Shown in pieces: positions 1 through 7,806 of a stretch of DNA of 23,222 bases. Made by a program: the position numbers and the translations under genes. Numbering within the stretch: position 1 is the first letter of the stretch; the number at the start of each line of letters is the position of its first letter. Source of the stretch: a virus. The stretch is from positions 1 through 23,222 of IMG/VR virus record IMGVR_UViG_3300009593_000128. One strand, written 5' to 3'. The notes beneath the pieces were generated by a model. That model had not been told where the DNA came from. It was given only the letters and a program-made list of their open reading frames with translations, and ran no database searches.

Positions 1-432
1 GCTGAAAAGGTTGTTGATGTAAGTGGTGTTTCAACTGTTGGAGTTACTATTGGATCAGGTGGATCTGGTACTTATTATTCAGGTAGATCTGGAGCAGGTA
101 CTTCAACTTCATTTGGTGCTTTTTGTTCTGCTACTGGTGGAGATGGTGCTAACCAAAGCTTCCAACATGGTGGTGGCATAAGTGGTACTGGTTCAGGTGG
201 TGATGTAAATATGTACGGTGGTGGCGGTACATGTCACGGTCGTATAAATGGTACTGGAGGATATTCATTCTTCGGTGGTTCTGCTGCTAGGGGTCATCCC
301 CGTGGTGGTGATTATTCCAGAAACCATCAGAGCCGTTGTGCTCCTGGATCTGGAGGTGCTAACGGGTGGTTCCGATCATACCTCGGTCCCGAAGGAAAAC
401 ATGGTATGGTAGTAGTCTGGGAATTTAAATAA
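1..432 (+). CDS. Glycine-rich tail-fibre/adhesin protein, 5' truncated
   Basis: The frame is open from the window edge, so this is the C-terminal 143 residues of a longer protein; the internal ATG at 211 is not the true start. It is very rich in Gly, Ser and Thr and shares landmarks with the next two genes: a GTYYSG motif, a TSFG motif, a GANQSFQH stretch, a GSGGDVNMYGGGG stretch and an SFFGG motif, ending in a hydrophobic strand (MVVVWEF). This pattern fits the glycine-rich receptor-binding domains found at the tips of phage tail fibres. It has diverged at a position where both paralogues keep a Cys (QHGGG here against QHCGG). The role in host attachment is inferred from the family pattern and from the tandem paralogues. 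Confidence 0.8.
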   Translation, partial: AEKVVDVSGVSTVGVTIGSGGSGTYYSGRSGAGTSTSFGAFCSATGGDGANQSFQHGGGISGTGSGGDVNMYGGGGTCHGRINGTGGYSFFGGSAARGHPRGGDYSRNHQSRCAPGSGGANGWFRSYLGPEGKHGMVVVWEFK

Positions 433-435
433 GAG

Positions 436-1197
436 ATGTCTCTACTAAAAGTCAATGAATTGAGACCCCAGTCAGGGTCAAACGTTACCATTCAAAGTGG
501 TTATACGTTACGTTTAGGTTCTAAGAACCTAGATGCTAGTAGTGTCATGCCATCTCCTAGTGGGCAGAATGGTAAGATACTTGTAAGTAATGGATCATCT
601 CGTAACTGGGAAGATCATGGTGCTGTCTCTATGTCGGTATGGACATCTAATGGTACATGGTCAAGACCTACTGGAGTAAAAAGAATTCTTGTTAGAATAT
701 GTGGTGCTGGTGGAGCAGGATCAGGTGTAGGAGAAGCTGGCGGTGCTGGTGGATACGCAGAAGAACTGATTGATGTCACTGGTGTTTCATCTATATCTGT
801 TACAGTAGGACAGCCTGGATCATGGGGTGGTACCTATTATTCTGGTGGTGCTGCTAACGGTAACTCAACATCCTTTGGTAACTATATGTCTGCCAGTGGT
901 GGAAATGGTGCCAATCGTAATTATCAACACTGTGGTGGACTTCCTGGGAGTGGCTCAGGGGGTAACCTAAATATCTACGGTGGTGGTGGATCAGGTCATG
1001 AATATTGGTCTGGTAACCTAGGTGGTGGTTCATTCTTCGGTGGATCAGGTGCTAGTGGACACCCTCGTGGAGGACACTATGCTTATAACTACCAATACAG
1101 GGCTGCTCAAGGCTCTGGTGGATCTCCTGGATACCACACTTCTAGACGAGGTGCTAGAGGAATGCAAGGTATCGTATGTGTCTGGAACTTTAGATAA
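436..1197 (+). CDS. Glycine-rich tail-fibre/adhesin protein, paralogue 2
   Basis: This 253-residue protein has a short N-terminal module (about residues 1-62) of the kind seen in small marine-phage fibre proteins, with SGYTLRLG and GKILVSNGSS motifs. Residues 68-92 form a beta segment (WTSNGTWSRPTGVKRILVRI) that leads into glycine-rich sequence as in glycine-rich fibre-tip domains. Residues about 93-235 contain the GTYYSG, TSFGNY, YQHCGG, GGNLNIYGGGG and SFFGG landmarks shared with its two neighbours. It starts three bases after the upstream stop and ends three bases before the next ATG, so the three are probably co-transcribed. The likely role is receptor recognition as part of a fibre tip. 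No chaperone domain or enzymatic motif is visible. Confidence 0.85.
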   Translation: MSLLKVNELRPQSGSNVTIQSGYTLRLGSKNLDASSVMPSPSGQNGKILVSNGSSRNWEDHGAVSMSVWTSNGTWSRPTGVKRILVRICGAGGAGSGVGEAGGAGGYAEELIDVTGVSSISVTVGQPGSWGGTYYSGGAANGNSTSFGNYMSASGGNGANRNYQHCGGLPGSGSGGNLNIYGGGGSGHEYWSGNLGGGSFFGGSGASGHPRGGHYAYNYQYRAAQGSGGSPGYHTSRRGARGMQGIVCVWNFR

Positions 1198-1199
1198 CT

Positions 1200-1955
1200 A
1201 TGTCAAACGTATACTGTAACGAACTCGACGCAGCGTCGGGAAATGCGATTTTAATACCCGATGGATATAATCTATCATTGGGTGGTACAACTCTGAATAG
1301 TAGTTCTATCCCACCTTCTCCCCTCAATCAAGGAGGTAAGTTTCTAGTAAGTAATAATTCAACAGCGGAGTTCCAATATCTTGGACCTTCGAGTATACAG
1401 ACTTTCTATAGTAGTGGATATTGGTACAGACCTACTGGCGTTAATAGAGTAATCGTTCGTGTCGTAGGTGGCGGTGGCGGTGGATCAGGTCATGCTGAGG
1501 CTGCTGGTGCTGGTGGTTATTCAGAAGAGGTTCTTGACGTACGTGGTATATCAAGTGTATACTGTACTGTCGGATCAGGTTCTGGAAGTGGTACATACTA
1601 TTCTGGAAATGGTGGCGGGGGTAATACGTCGTCCTTCGGGAACTACTTGTCTGCCTCTGGTGGACTAGGTGCTAACCAAACATACCAGCACTGTGGTGGA
1701 CTTGGAGGAGTAGGTTCAGGTGGTAACCTAAATATATACGGTGGTGGTGGAACAGGACATATTAACTATGTTGGTTTCGCTGGTGCTTCCTTCTTTGGTG
1801 GAGGAACGCTCAGTACACACGGTAACTGGGCACAGGGTGCAAGAAGCAATCAGCTTAAAGGTGCTAGAGGTGCGGGAGGTAACTGCGGTTATCAAAGATC
1901 GTATCAAGGTGCTAATGGTATGGCTGGTGCGGTTATCATTATGGAATTTATCTAA
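1200..1955 (+). CDS. Glycine-rich tail-fibre/adhesin protein, paralogue 3
   Basis: This 251-residue protein lines up almost without gaps with the preceding gene. Shared landmarks are the N-terminal GGKFLVSN motif near residue 45, a YWYRPTGVNRVIVRV strand at about 75-89, a GTYYSG motif near 131, the TYQHCGG and GGNLNIYGGGG motifs at about 161-184, and a final hydrophobic strand (AVIIMEF). The C-terminal 60 residues differ most, which is what one expects if the exposed tip is under selection for host range. It begins directly behind the upstream stop. The stop codon TAA at 1953-1955 lies inside a CTAAATA late-promoter-like motif that could serve the next gene. Function as an adhesin is inferred from the pattern; no enzymatic motif is visible. 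Confidence 0.85.
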   Translation: MSNVYCNELDAASGNAILIPDGYNLSLGGTTLNSSSIPPSPLNQGGKFLVSNNSTAEFQYLGPSSIQTFYSSGYWYRPTGVNRVIVRVVGGGGGGSGHAEAAGAGGYSEEVLDVRGISSVYCTVGSGSGSGTYYSGNGGGGNTSSFGNYLSASGGLGANQTYQHCGGLGGVGSGGNLNIYGGGGTGHINYVGFAGASFFGGGTLSTHGNWAQGARSNQLKGARGAGGNCGYQRSYQGANGMAGAVIIMEFI

Positions 1956-1958
1956 ATA
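1952..1958 (+). promoter_or_regulatory. Late-promoter-like motif CTAAATA
   Basis: CTAAATA lies 22 bases upstream of the ATG at 1980 and overlaps the TAA stop of the preceding gene. Motifs of this type (NATAAATA or CTAAATA) are described as late promoters in T4-like cyanophages. The same seven bases also occur inside genes, for example near 966, 1727 and 18344, so the intergenic position is the main support. Confidence 0.4.
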
Positions 1959-1979
1959 GAGTTAGGATTTATTAGTAAC

Positions 1980-2495
1980 ATGGCTAAAAGTTGTCTAGTA
2001 GACTACCGAGGCTTCATCACAGATATCAGAGATGTAGGTGATGAGTTCGAGGTATATCAGGGAGATGATGCTCCTATTAAATGGGTCACATGCGATGACG
2101 ACAATGTGACAAATCTCTGGGTGCTTTATAATGGAGAGTTCTTCAATAGCGAGGATCGCTTAGAACGTAACCAAGATATGAAGCGCAAGGTTGAGTATGG
2201 TCAGATCGAGGATCAACTCGATATGATGTATTGGGACCAAATGAATGGTACTTCTACATGGAAGGATCATATTACAGCTACCAAAGCTAACATAGTTAAG
2301 CAGTCGGCTGCTGATGCTGATGCTACTTTCTATGCCGCTAAGAAAGAATTTGAGATGGGTACTGAAGAAGCACCGTGCTGGAATAGTCTTCCTGCCAACA
2401 AGCGTCAGAAGGTAACTGTCTTTAAGAACGCTACGACTTATGACCCAGGTTGGGGACCAGATCCCGTAACAGGTAGACCCGTATACACTGGATAG
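1980..2495 (+). CDS. Fibre-associated phage protein, possible fibre-assembly type
   Basis: This 171-residue protein is unidentified, but residues 73-90 carry a motif (YGQIEDQLDMMYWDQMNG) that resembles the YxxIxDQLDxxY segment found near the end of many small phage tail proteins and fibre-assembly proteins, followed by a helix (about 93-125). The N-terminal part (1-60) is short, acidic and probably beta-rich (VDYRGFITDIRDVG). The C-terminus is Gly/Pro-rich. It lies right after the fibre genes and before the halogenases, which suits a role as a fibre accessory or assembly factor. It ends with TAG followed directly by an in-frame TAA. The specific function is not established from sequence. Confidence 0.75.
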   Translation: MAKSCLVDYRGFITDIRDVGDEFEVYQGDDAPIKWVTCDDDNVTNLWVLYNGEFFNSEDRLERNQDMKRKVEYGQIEDQLDMMYWDQMNGTSTWKDHITATKANIVKQSAADADATFYAAKKEFEMGTEEAPCWNSLPANKRQKVTVFKNATTYDPGWGPDPVTGRPVYTG

Positions 2496-2510
2496 TAATT
2501 AACCTTTATC

Positions 2511-4073
2511 ATGAAAGTTGAAAAAATTTGTATTGTAGGTGGTGGCACCGCTGGTTGGATGACAGCAGCTACTCTTTGTAAGTTTCATCCAGAACTAGAT
2601 ATTACTTTAATTGAGTCAGAAGATATCCCACCTATAGGGGTAGGGGAATCTACTACTCAATTTTTTAAAGATTGGACTCGTGAATTAGGTCTTGCTGATC
2701 ACTGGATGGATGAGTGTGAAGCAACGTATAAGTATAGTGTAAAATTTGAGAACTTCAGTGAGTATGGTGATTTCCACTATCCTTTCTATGATGGTGGTGC
2801 CCCTGAGAACTCCAACTCAGACATACTAGAATGGTTCTTCCACGACTATGTGACAGGTCATAAACCTGACAAGTCATTTGCTGAGTGGATGGTACCTTAC
2901 TGGAGAGTCATTGAGGAGAACTTAGTTGTACCTGATGATTTCCCAAGCTTTGATTACAAAGCAAACGCAGGGTATCACTTGGATGCTAGTAAGTTTGCCA
3001 CGTATCTTAAGAGAGAATTTTGTCTTCCTCGTGGTGTCAAGCATATTTACGACACCATTACAGACGTAGAAAAGAATGAACATGGTGAGATCTCAAGACT
3101 TAATATGAAGTATGAGGCTGACCTATTCATCGATTGTACAGGTTTTAGATCTCTCCTATTAGGAGAGCATATGGGTGTTGAATGGGAAGAGTTCCCATTC
3201 CTTATTAACGATCGTGCTTGGGCTTGTAGAGTTAAGTATCAAGATAGATCTAAGGAGATGCTAAACCATACTAGGTGTACAGCACTTGATAATGGTTGGG
3301 TATGGCATGTACCATTGACATCTAGATTAGGTGTTGGGTATAACTTTGCTAGTTCCTTTACATCTGATGAAGATGCTTTAGAAGAACTGAAAGCACACCT
3401 AGGTGATCATGAGATCATAGGTGAACCACGTTTGATTACGTGGAAAAACGGTATGTCTAAAGAGATTTGGCATAAGAACGTTGTAGGTATTGGACTCTCT
3501 GGTGGGTTCATAGAACCATTAGAATCTAATGGACTACTGAGTGTACATAACTTTGCTATCTTCTTGGCAGATGCTCTGTCAATGCATGAGAATCGTAAGG
3601 TTAATAGTTTAATCAGGTCACAGTATAACTTCCGTTGTCGTAAGCACTTCGGTAACTTTGCTCACTTTGTGGGTAATCATTTCTTCATGACCACTAAAGA
3701 TGATACACCATACTGGGATTACATTAGTAGCAAGTGTGAGTACCTTGATGGTATGGCAAGACATGAGCACAAACCTTTCCCAGGTGATGAGTTCCCATTG
3801 AGGACTGATGAGATTAACAATTGGAAATTTGATAAGCTAGCTGGTAATTCTTATATTGCTGCTGGTCACAGGCACAGTCCATGTACGGGGTGGACAACTG
3901 ATTACCTTGAGAGAAGGAATCAACTTGACGTAACTTCCTTCAAGAAGTTAGAATCAGGATATGATTTACATGCCGATATCCATCGTGAGATCGACAAGTT
4001 CCCAACTCCTGAAGAATTTTATTATTGCGATGCCATAGCTGGTATCGATCACCCATACTATGAACACGCGTAA
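2511..4073 (+). CDS. Flavin-dependent tryptophan halogenase family protein (variant halide motif)
   Basis: This 520-residue protein matches the tryptophan halogenase family in length and layout. Residues 8-16 hold the FAD-binding GxGxxG-type loop (VGGGTAGWM). Residues 43-49 hold GVGESTT. Lys74, in an ATYKYSVKF context, corresponds to the catalytic lysine (Lys79 in PrnA). Residues 263-268 (WVWHVP) are the WxWxIP-type motif that blocks the monooxygenase reaction, with Val for Ile. Residues 335-341 (EPLESNG) contain the catalytic Glu338, but the family usually reads EPLESTG, so the halide-contacting Thr is Asn340. Known members use FADH2, O2 and halide to chlorinate or brominate tryptophan, free or in peptides. 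No flavin reductase is visible nearby, so reduced flavin would come from the host. The substrate is unknown. Confidence 0.9.
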   Translation: MKVEKICIVGGGTAGWMTAATLCKFHPELDITLIESEDIPPIGVGESTTQFFKDWTRELGLADHWMDECEATYKYSVKFENFSEYGDFHYPFYDGGAPENSNSDILEWFFHDYVTGHKPDKSFAEWMVPYWRVIEENLVVPDDFPSFDYKANAGYHLDASKFATYLKREFCLPRGVKHIYDTITDVEKNEHGEISRLNMKYEADLFIDCTGFRSLLLGEHMGVEWEEFPFLINDRAWACRVKYQDRSKEMLNHTRCTALDNGWVWHVPLTSRLGVGYNFASSFTSDEDALEELKAHLGDHEIIGEPRLITWKNGMSKEIWHKNVVGIGLSGGFIEPLESNGLLSVHNFAIFLADALSMHENRKVNSLIRSQYNFRCRKHFGNFAHFVGNHFFMTTKDDTPYWDYISSKCEYLDGMARHEHKPFPGDEFPLRTDEINNWKFDKLAGNSYIAAGHRHSPCTGWTTDYLERRNQLDVTSFKKLESGYDLHADIHREIDKFPTPEEFYYCDAIAGIDHPYYEHA

Positions 4074-5592
4074 AATATGTATTGTTGGTGGTGGTTCGTC
4101 TGGATGGATGACTGCTGCTGCTTTTGCTAAAAGATTTCCACACTATAAAATACAATTAATAGAGCACCCCTTCAAGAAACCCTTGAGTGTGGGTGAGTCT
4201 ACTCTTGGACATTTTAATCGTTATCTAGATTGTCTTGGCATTGATGATCGGGACTGGATGCCTGAGTGTAATGCCACTTATAAGCTATCAATTCAATTCA
4301 CCAACTGGAAAGGTCAGGGTGATGTCTTCCAATACCCATTCGGAGACACTGACTATACAGATGGTGATTTTTTAATGTGGTATTATCTACATCATCTGAT
4401 GCCAGATATATTTCCAGATACTACATTCTGTGAGTTCTATAATCCTATTAGTTACCTAGCACAGACTAATACAATTGTAGATCGTGATGACTATATTCGT
4501 AACTTTAAAAGAAGATGGGATACCTCTTACCACTTTGATGCTACTAAGTTTGGTGGTTGGTTGAGAGATAATATATGTCAGAATGTTGAACATACATATG
4601 CTGAGATCGTTGACTGTAAAAGAGATTTAAATAAGCTAACTGCTATAGTTGATAAGCAGGGTGATCAGTACGAAGCTGATTACTTTATTGATTGTACAGG
4701 TTTCAATTCTCTCCTATTGGGTAAGTTCTTAGGTACACCATTCTACGAGTTTAGTGATCTACCTAACAACAGTGCTGTTGCTGCTCATGTCCCTTACAAG
4801 GACAAGAGAGAGGAGATGAAGAACTATACTGATGGTAAAGCATTGAAGTATGGGTGGCTGTGGACTATTCCTTTATGGGATAGTATTGGTAAAGGATTCG
4901 TATACTCTGATAAGTTTTGTAATAAGGAATATGCTGAAAGTTTATTCAGAGAAGAGACTGGATGGTATGGTGAGGTAGATCATATTAAATTCCCACATGG
5001 TAAGAGACATTTGGGTTGGGTACAAAATGTTATTGGTATTGGTTTGTCATATGGTTTCTTGGAACCATTAGAATCTACTGGGCTCTTTACTACACATGAG
5101 AATATACTTAGACTGGTAGATGCGTTTGAACGTAGAGATGGACATATCACCCAGGTAGATGTTGATGGGTTTAATCATGCTGTAAGCTATGAGCTTGAGG
5201 CTATGAAAGAGTTTGTAGCATTACACTATACTCTGTCACCCAGGAACGACAGTGACTACTGGAGGTTCTATACTGAGAACAGTCCAGTCTCATATGAACA
5301 GATGTTTGACAAAATTGTAAGATCACCTAGAATGTATCAGGAGGTTCTACATTGCTTTAACATATCAAATGCTCCTAAAGACTTAGGAGGTCTCATCTAC
5401 ATAGCAGCAGGGTTGGGTTACCACCCTCTATCCCCTACTGATGTACAGTATAAAATAGCTAGAGGAGAGATCTCTATTGCTGAAGCACAGCACGCTAGAG
5501 ATAGGTATTTGAAATATAAGAAGAGTGTGCTAAAATACCTTAAGGAACAGCCAGTTCATTATGACTACCTAAAGAACAATATCTATGTTTAA
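4060..5592 (+). CDS. Flavin-dependent tryptophan halogenase family protein (canonical motifs)
   Basis: This 510-residue protein is a paralogue of the preceding one and overlaps its end by 14 bases, which indicates translational coupling. All hallmark motifs are intact: the FAD loop at 8-17 (VGGGSSGWM), SVGEST at 43-48, the catalytic lysine Lys75 in ATYKLSIQF, an exact WxWxIP motif at 266-271 (WLWTIP), and EPLESTG at 335-341 with catalytic Glu338 and halide-contacting Thr340. It is therefore likely to be active as an FADH2-dependent halogenase, given reduced flavin from the host. The substrate could be free tryptophan or a tryptophan or other aromatic residue in a protein; peptide-level halogenation is known in lanthipeptide pathways (MibH). 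The position among fibre and oxygenase genes makes a protein substrate an attractive but unproven idea. Confidence 0.92.
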   Translation: MNTRKICIVGGGSSGWMTAAAFAKRFPHYKIQLIEHPFKKPLSVGESTLGHFNRYLDCLGIDDRDWMPECNATYKLSIQFTNWKGQGDVFQYPFGDTDYTDGDFLMWYYLHHLMPDIFPDTTFCEFYNPISYLAQTNTIVDRDDYIRNFKRRWDTSYHFDATKFGGWLRDNICQNVEHTYAEIVDCKRDLNKLTAIVDKQGDQYEADYFIDCTGFNSLLLGKFLGTPFYEFSDLPNNSAVAAHVPYKDKREEMKNYTDGKALKYGWLWTIPLWDSIGKGFVYSDKFCNKEYAESLFREETGWYGEVDHIKFPHGKRHLGWVQNVIGIGLSYGFLEPLESTGLFTTHENILRLVDAFERRDGHITQVDVDGFNHAVSYELEAMKEFVALHYTLSPRNDSDYWRFYTENSPVSYEQMFDKIVRSPRMYQEVLHCFNISNAPKDLGGLIYIAAGLGYHPLSPTDVQYKIARGEISIAEAQHARDRYLKYKKSVLKYLKEQPVHYDYLKNNIYV

Positions 5593-6385
5593 CAGAAAGA
5601 AACCAAAAGCAAGATTCTTTAGTCTAGCATCAGGTGTCCATACATTGTACCCTGTAACTAAAGCTAGTGAGATGACACGAGCTTGGACAAAGGAAGAGAA
5701 GAGGGACTTTAAGGAAAGAGAAAATAAGTGTCCTTTTAATAAACTGATCATGGGTCAGCATCAGTTCCCTAGTTCTATTGGGAAGTGTCCTGCTATCAAT
5801 CAGATCATGAGGACTGGATACATAGTTCATGCTCCTGCTGACTTCAAGGTACATACCAATGGAGATGGTCATAGTATACTATTCACTACTACTCCATTCG
5901 CACCACCTGGATCAGACTATGTTGTACTCCATGATGAGAATGTATCCAAGTGGTTGATGGATTCTAGTAAGGATCAGACAATAGATCAGGTCATAAAGAT
6001 CAATACAACTTGGCGTGTACAGGCAGACGATGACATCGTATTCCTCCAAACAAAAGTACCATTCGTTAATGAGACTCGCTTCACAGCAATATCTGGTATT
6101 CTCGATCCACGTTCTGCTTATGAAGTCAATGTCCAACTCCACTGGCACGTGATGGAAGGAGATGAATGTATTAAAGCAGGTACTCCACTTGCTTGTTATA
6201 TCCCTATGTCTAGAAAGATGCTAGAGGGTGGTATTGATATGAGTATTGACTGTGCTACCCAAGAGGATTATAGATTGGAAGAGGAGTTCATGTATACAGC
6301 TTATAATGAGTTCCCTGAGAATGTCAATGTAACTGGTAGACAGTTGAAGACTAATAAGATATTGAGGAAGTTTTGGAATGGATAA
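5585..6385 (+). CDS. DUF6065-like protein of the tailoring cluster
   Basis: This 266-residue protein overlaps the upstream halogenase by 8 bases and the downstream oxygenase by 8 bases. It resembles the DUF6065 type seen in phages and in biosynthetic clusters: a CPAI motif at 68-71, a GYIVHAPADF segment at 78-87, a central Trp (143), and a probable beta-strand core (about 150-205) containing a LHWHV segment with His186 and His188. No known catalytic triad or nucleotide-binding site is visible. The fold is probably beta-rich. Location inside the halogenase/oxygenase run suggests it belongs to the same pathway, perhaps as a partner or substrate-handling protein. The family call is from memory of the motif pattern and is tentative. 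Confidence 0.7.
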   Translation: MFNRKKPKARFFSLASGVHTLYPVTKASEMTRAWTKEEKRDFKERENKCPFNKLIMGQHQFPSSIGKCPAINQIMRTGYIVHAPADFKVHTNGDGHSILFTTTPFAPPGSDYVVLHDENVSKWLMDSSKDQTIDQVIKINTTWRVQADDDIVFLQTKVPFVNETRFTAISGILDPRSAYEVNVQLHWHVMEGDECIKAGTPLACYIPMSRKMLEGGIDMSIDCATQEDYRLEEEFMYTAYNEFPENVNVTGRQLKTNKILRKFWNG

Positions 6386-6986
6386 TATAGTTCCTTTATT
6401 TTCTACTCCCTTCGCTAAGGGAAGGATCATACCTTCCGAATATGATGAAGCAGCGACTGAAGATTTGTTGAATAGATTATTTCTTGATAAGAAGTTAGGA
6501 GAGTTTGAAGGAGAAACAGGACTATCTACAGGACCACAGGATCTAACTCTACATGAAAAAGAACAGATGCAATGGTTGATGAAACCATTGACATATGCTG
6601 CTAGAGATTACTGGGTTAATATCTTAGGGTATAAAAAGATGATGACTATTGACTGTCATGATGGTTGGGCTAATAAGCATTTCGCTGGTGACTCAACTGT
6701 AGAGCACAGTCATAATGATGGATGGTGGGGTAAGTGTCAGGTATCCTGTGTATACTATTTCAAGAAACCATCTGGTTCATCTAACATTAGATTCTGTAAT
6801 CCATTAGATTATATCTTAAGGATGCAACCCTATGGTGGTATGAAAGGTACCTCTACCATATCAACTGAGTTCCCTGCTGAAGAGTATGAATATATACTGT
6901 TCCCCTCATGGGTTAGACACAGAGTAGAACCTAGTAGGGTAGGTCCACGTATTGCTATGTCATTTAATTACTATGGCCACGATTGA
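6378..6986 (+). CDS. Fe(II)/2OG oxygenase, Oxy_5 type (1 of 6 in cluster)
   Basis: This 202-residue protein has the layout of the 2OG-FeII_Oxy_5 family (PF13759): an N-terminal PLFSTPF segment (6-12), the metal-binding stretch EHSHNDG around His110/His112 (Asp114 is also close), a CVYYFKKPSGS strand and turn (124-134), and the C-terminal FPSWVRHRV motif with distal His181, followed by Arg191 in RIAMSFN, which would bind the 2-oxoglutarate carboxylate. Such enzymes hydroxylate or otherwise oxidise C-H bonds using Fe(II), O2 and 2-oxoglutarate. The substrate is unknown. It overlaps both neighbours, so it is co-translated with the DUF6065-like protein and the next oxygenase. Confidence 0.85.
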   Translation: MDNIVPLFSTPFAKGRIIPSEYDEAATEDLLNRLFLDKKLGEFEGETGLSTGPQDLTLHEKEQMQWLMKPLTYAARDYWVNILGYKKMMTIDCHDGWANKHFAGDSTVEHSHNDGWWGKCQVSCVYYFKKPSGSSNIRFCNPLDYILRMQPYGGMKGTSTISTEFPAEEYEYILFPSWVRHRVEPSRVGPRIAMSFNYYGHD

Positions 6987-7806
6987 TTGCTTTAATGTTC
7001 TTCCTATATCAAGAGAAGAATATTTAGAAAACCATCCTATCTTCAAACCTGCTGAAGAATGGAAATTTAAGTTCCACAGTTGGTTCTGGGAGGTATATGA
7101 TATATTCCAACCTGGTGGGTTAGATCTGTTTAAGAATATTGCTTACTGTTATCCTATAGAAGATGTTAACAATCAGGATAAAGCTCATGATCACAATCCT
7201 TTCCAGGTACATCACTTACCTTTCTGGATAACACAACCGTTATGTGAAGAGGTTAGAGCATTTGTAATTAAGGAACACTTTAAACAGGGAAGAGATTTAG
7301 AGTTCATTGATGAACGTTTATCAGAGTGGGGCAATATATACTGGAAGGATGACTGTCGTCCAGTATGTCATTCAAGAATACCCCATGTAGATTTCCCAGT
7401 GGATGAGGGGTGGATCGGTAATCTATGGTTGTCTAAACATGACGAAGGAGAAACAGCAACAAATCTCTACCAGTTTCAAGGAGCGATTGAAGAAGGAAGG
7501 TTTGATTTCCAACTCGATCAACGTCACCACAGGTATAAAGAATGGCACGAGTGGGTTGGAGACGGAAGAAATCACATCAAGCAGTGGGAAAATCTATCAA
7601 CTAAAGAAGCGATCCATTGGGGATTCATAAAGAAATCTAGTGCTCCCTGTGAGTATGGTACCATGACAATCTATAATGGTAACGTACCCCATTGCCCTTA
7701 TATCGCTGATAGTGTAAAATGGAGATGGAGTCATTGCTTTGGATTCAAATATAAGTCCCTAGCAAGAGTCTTTAAATCACCACTTGTAGGACAGCAACCT
7801 TATTAA
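6973..7806 (+). CDS. Fe(II)/2OG oxygenase-like protein (2 of 6)
   Basis: This 277-residue protein is assigned from motif geometry. HVD at 138-140 supplies a His-x-Asp pair, a GTMTIYNGNVPH segment ends in the candidate distal His240, and Arg251 sits in WRWSHCFGF where the 2-oxoglutarate-binding Arg is expected. The N-terminal 100 residues are rich in Trp, Phe and His and belong to no domain I can name. I chose the ATG at 6973, which overlaps the upstream gene by 14 bases as the two halogenases do; an in-frame ATG at 6952 would add seven residues. The downstream gene begins in a TAATG overlap. It could belong to a prolyl-hydroxylase-like or DUF family; the double-stranded beta-helix fold is inferred. 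Confidence 0.72.
   Translation: MATIDCFNVLPISREEYLENHPIFKPAEEWKFKFHSWFWEVYDIFQPGGLDLFKNIAYCYPIEDVNNQDKAHDHNPFQVHHLPFWITQPLCEEVRAFVIKEHFKQGRDLEFIDERLSEWGNIYWKDDCRPVCHSRIPHVDFPVDEGWIGNLWLSKHDEGETATNLYQFQGAIEEGRFDFQLDQRHHRYKEWHEWVGDGRNHIKQWENLSTKEAIHWGFIKKSSAPCEYGTMTIYNGNVPHCPYIADSVKWRWSHCFGFKYKSLARVFKSPLVGQQPY

Larger units (their letters stand above)
1..1955 (+). repeat. Tandem array of three paralogous glycine-rich fibre genes
   Basis: Three successive frames share the same order of landmarks, and the nucleotide sequence is locally near-identical, for example around 963-990 and 1724-1749, which both encode GGNLNIYGGGG. The array may extend to the left of the window. It probably arose by tandem duplication followed by divergence of the C-terminal tips. 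Confidence 0.75.

Noticed and set aside
424-431. TTTAAATA as a late promoter for the second fibre gene
   Set aside because: It ends only four bases from the ATG at 436, too close for a T4-type late start upstream of the gene.
211-432. Separate short gene beginning at the ATG at 211
   Set aside because: The same frame is open back to the window edge with the same glycine-rich pattern, so this ATG is internal to a truncated gene.
966-972. CTAAATA as a late promoter
   Set aside because: It encodes part of the conserved NLNIYG stretch and recurs at the same codons in the next paralogue, so it is explained by coding sequence.
1-1955. Diversity-generating retroelement acting on the fibre tips
   Set aside because: There is no reverse transcriptase frame and no adenine-biased template/variable repeat pair in the window.
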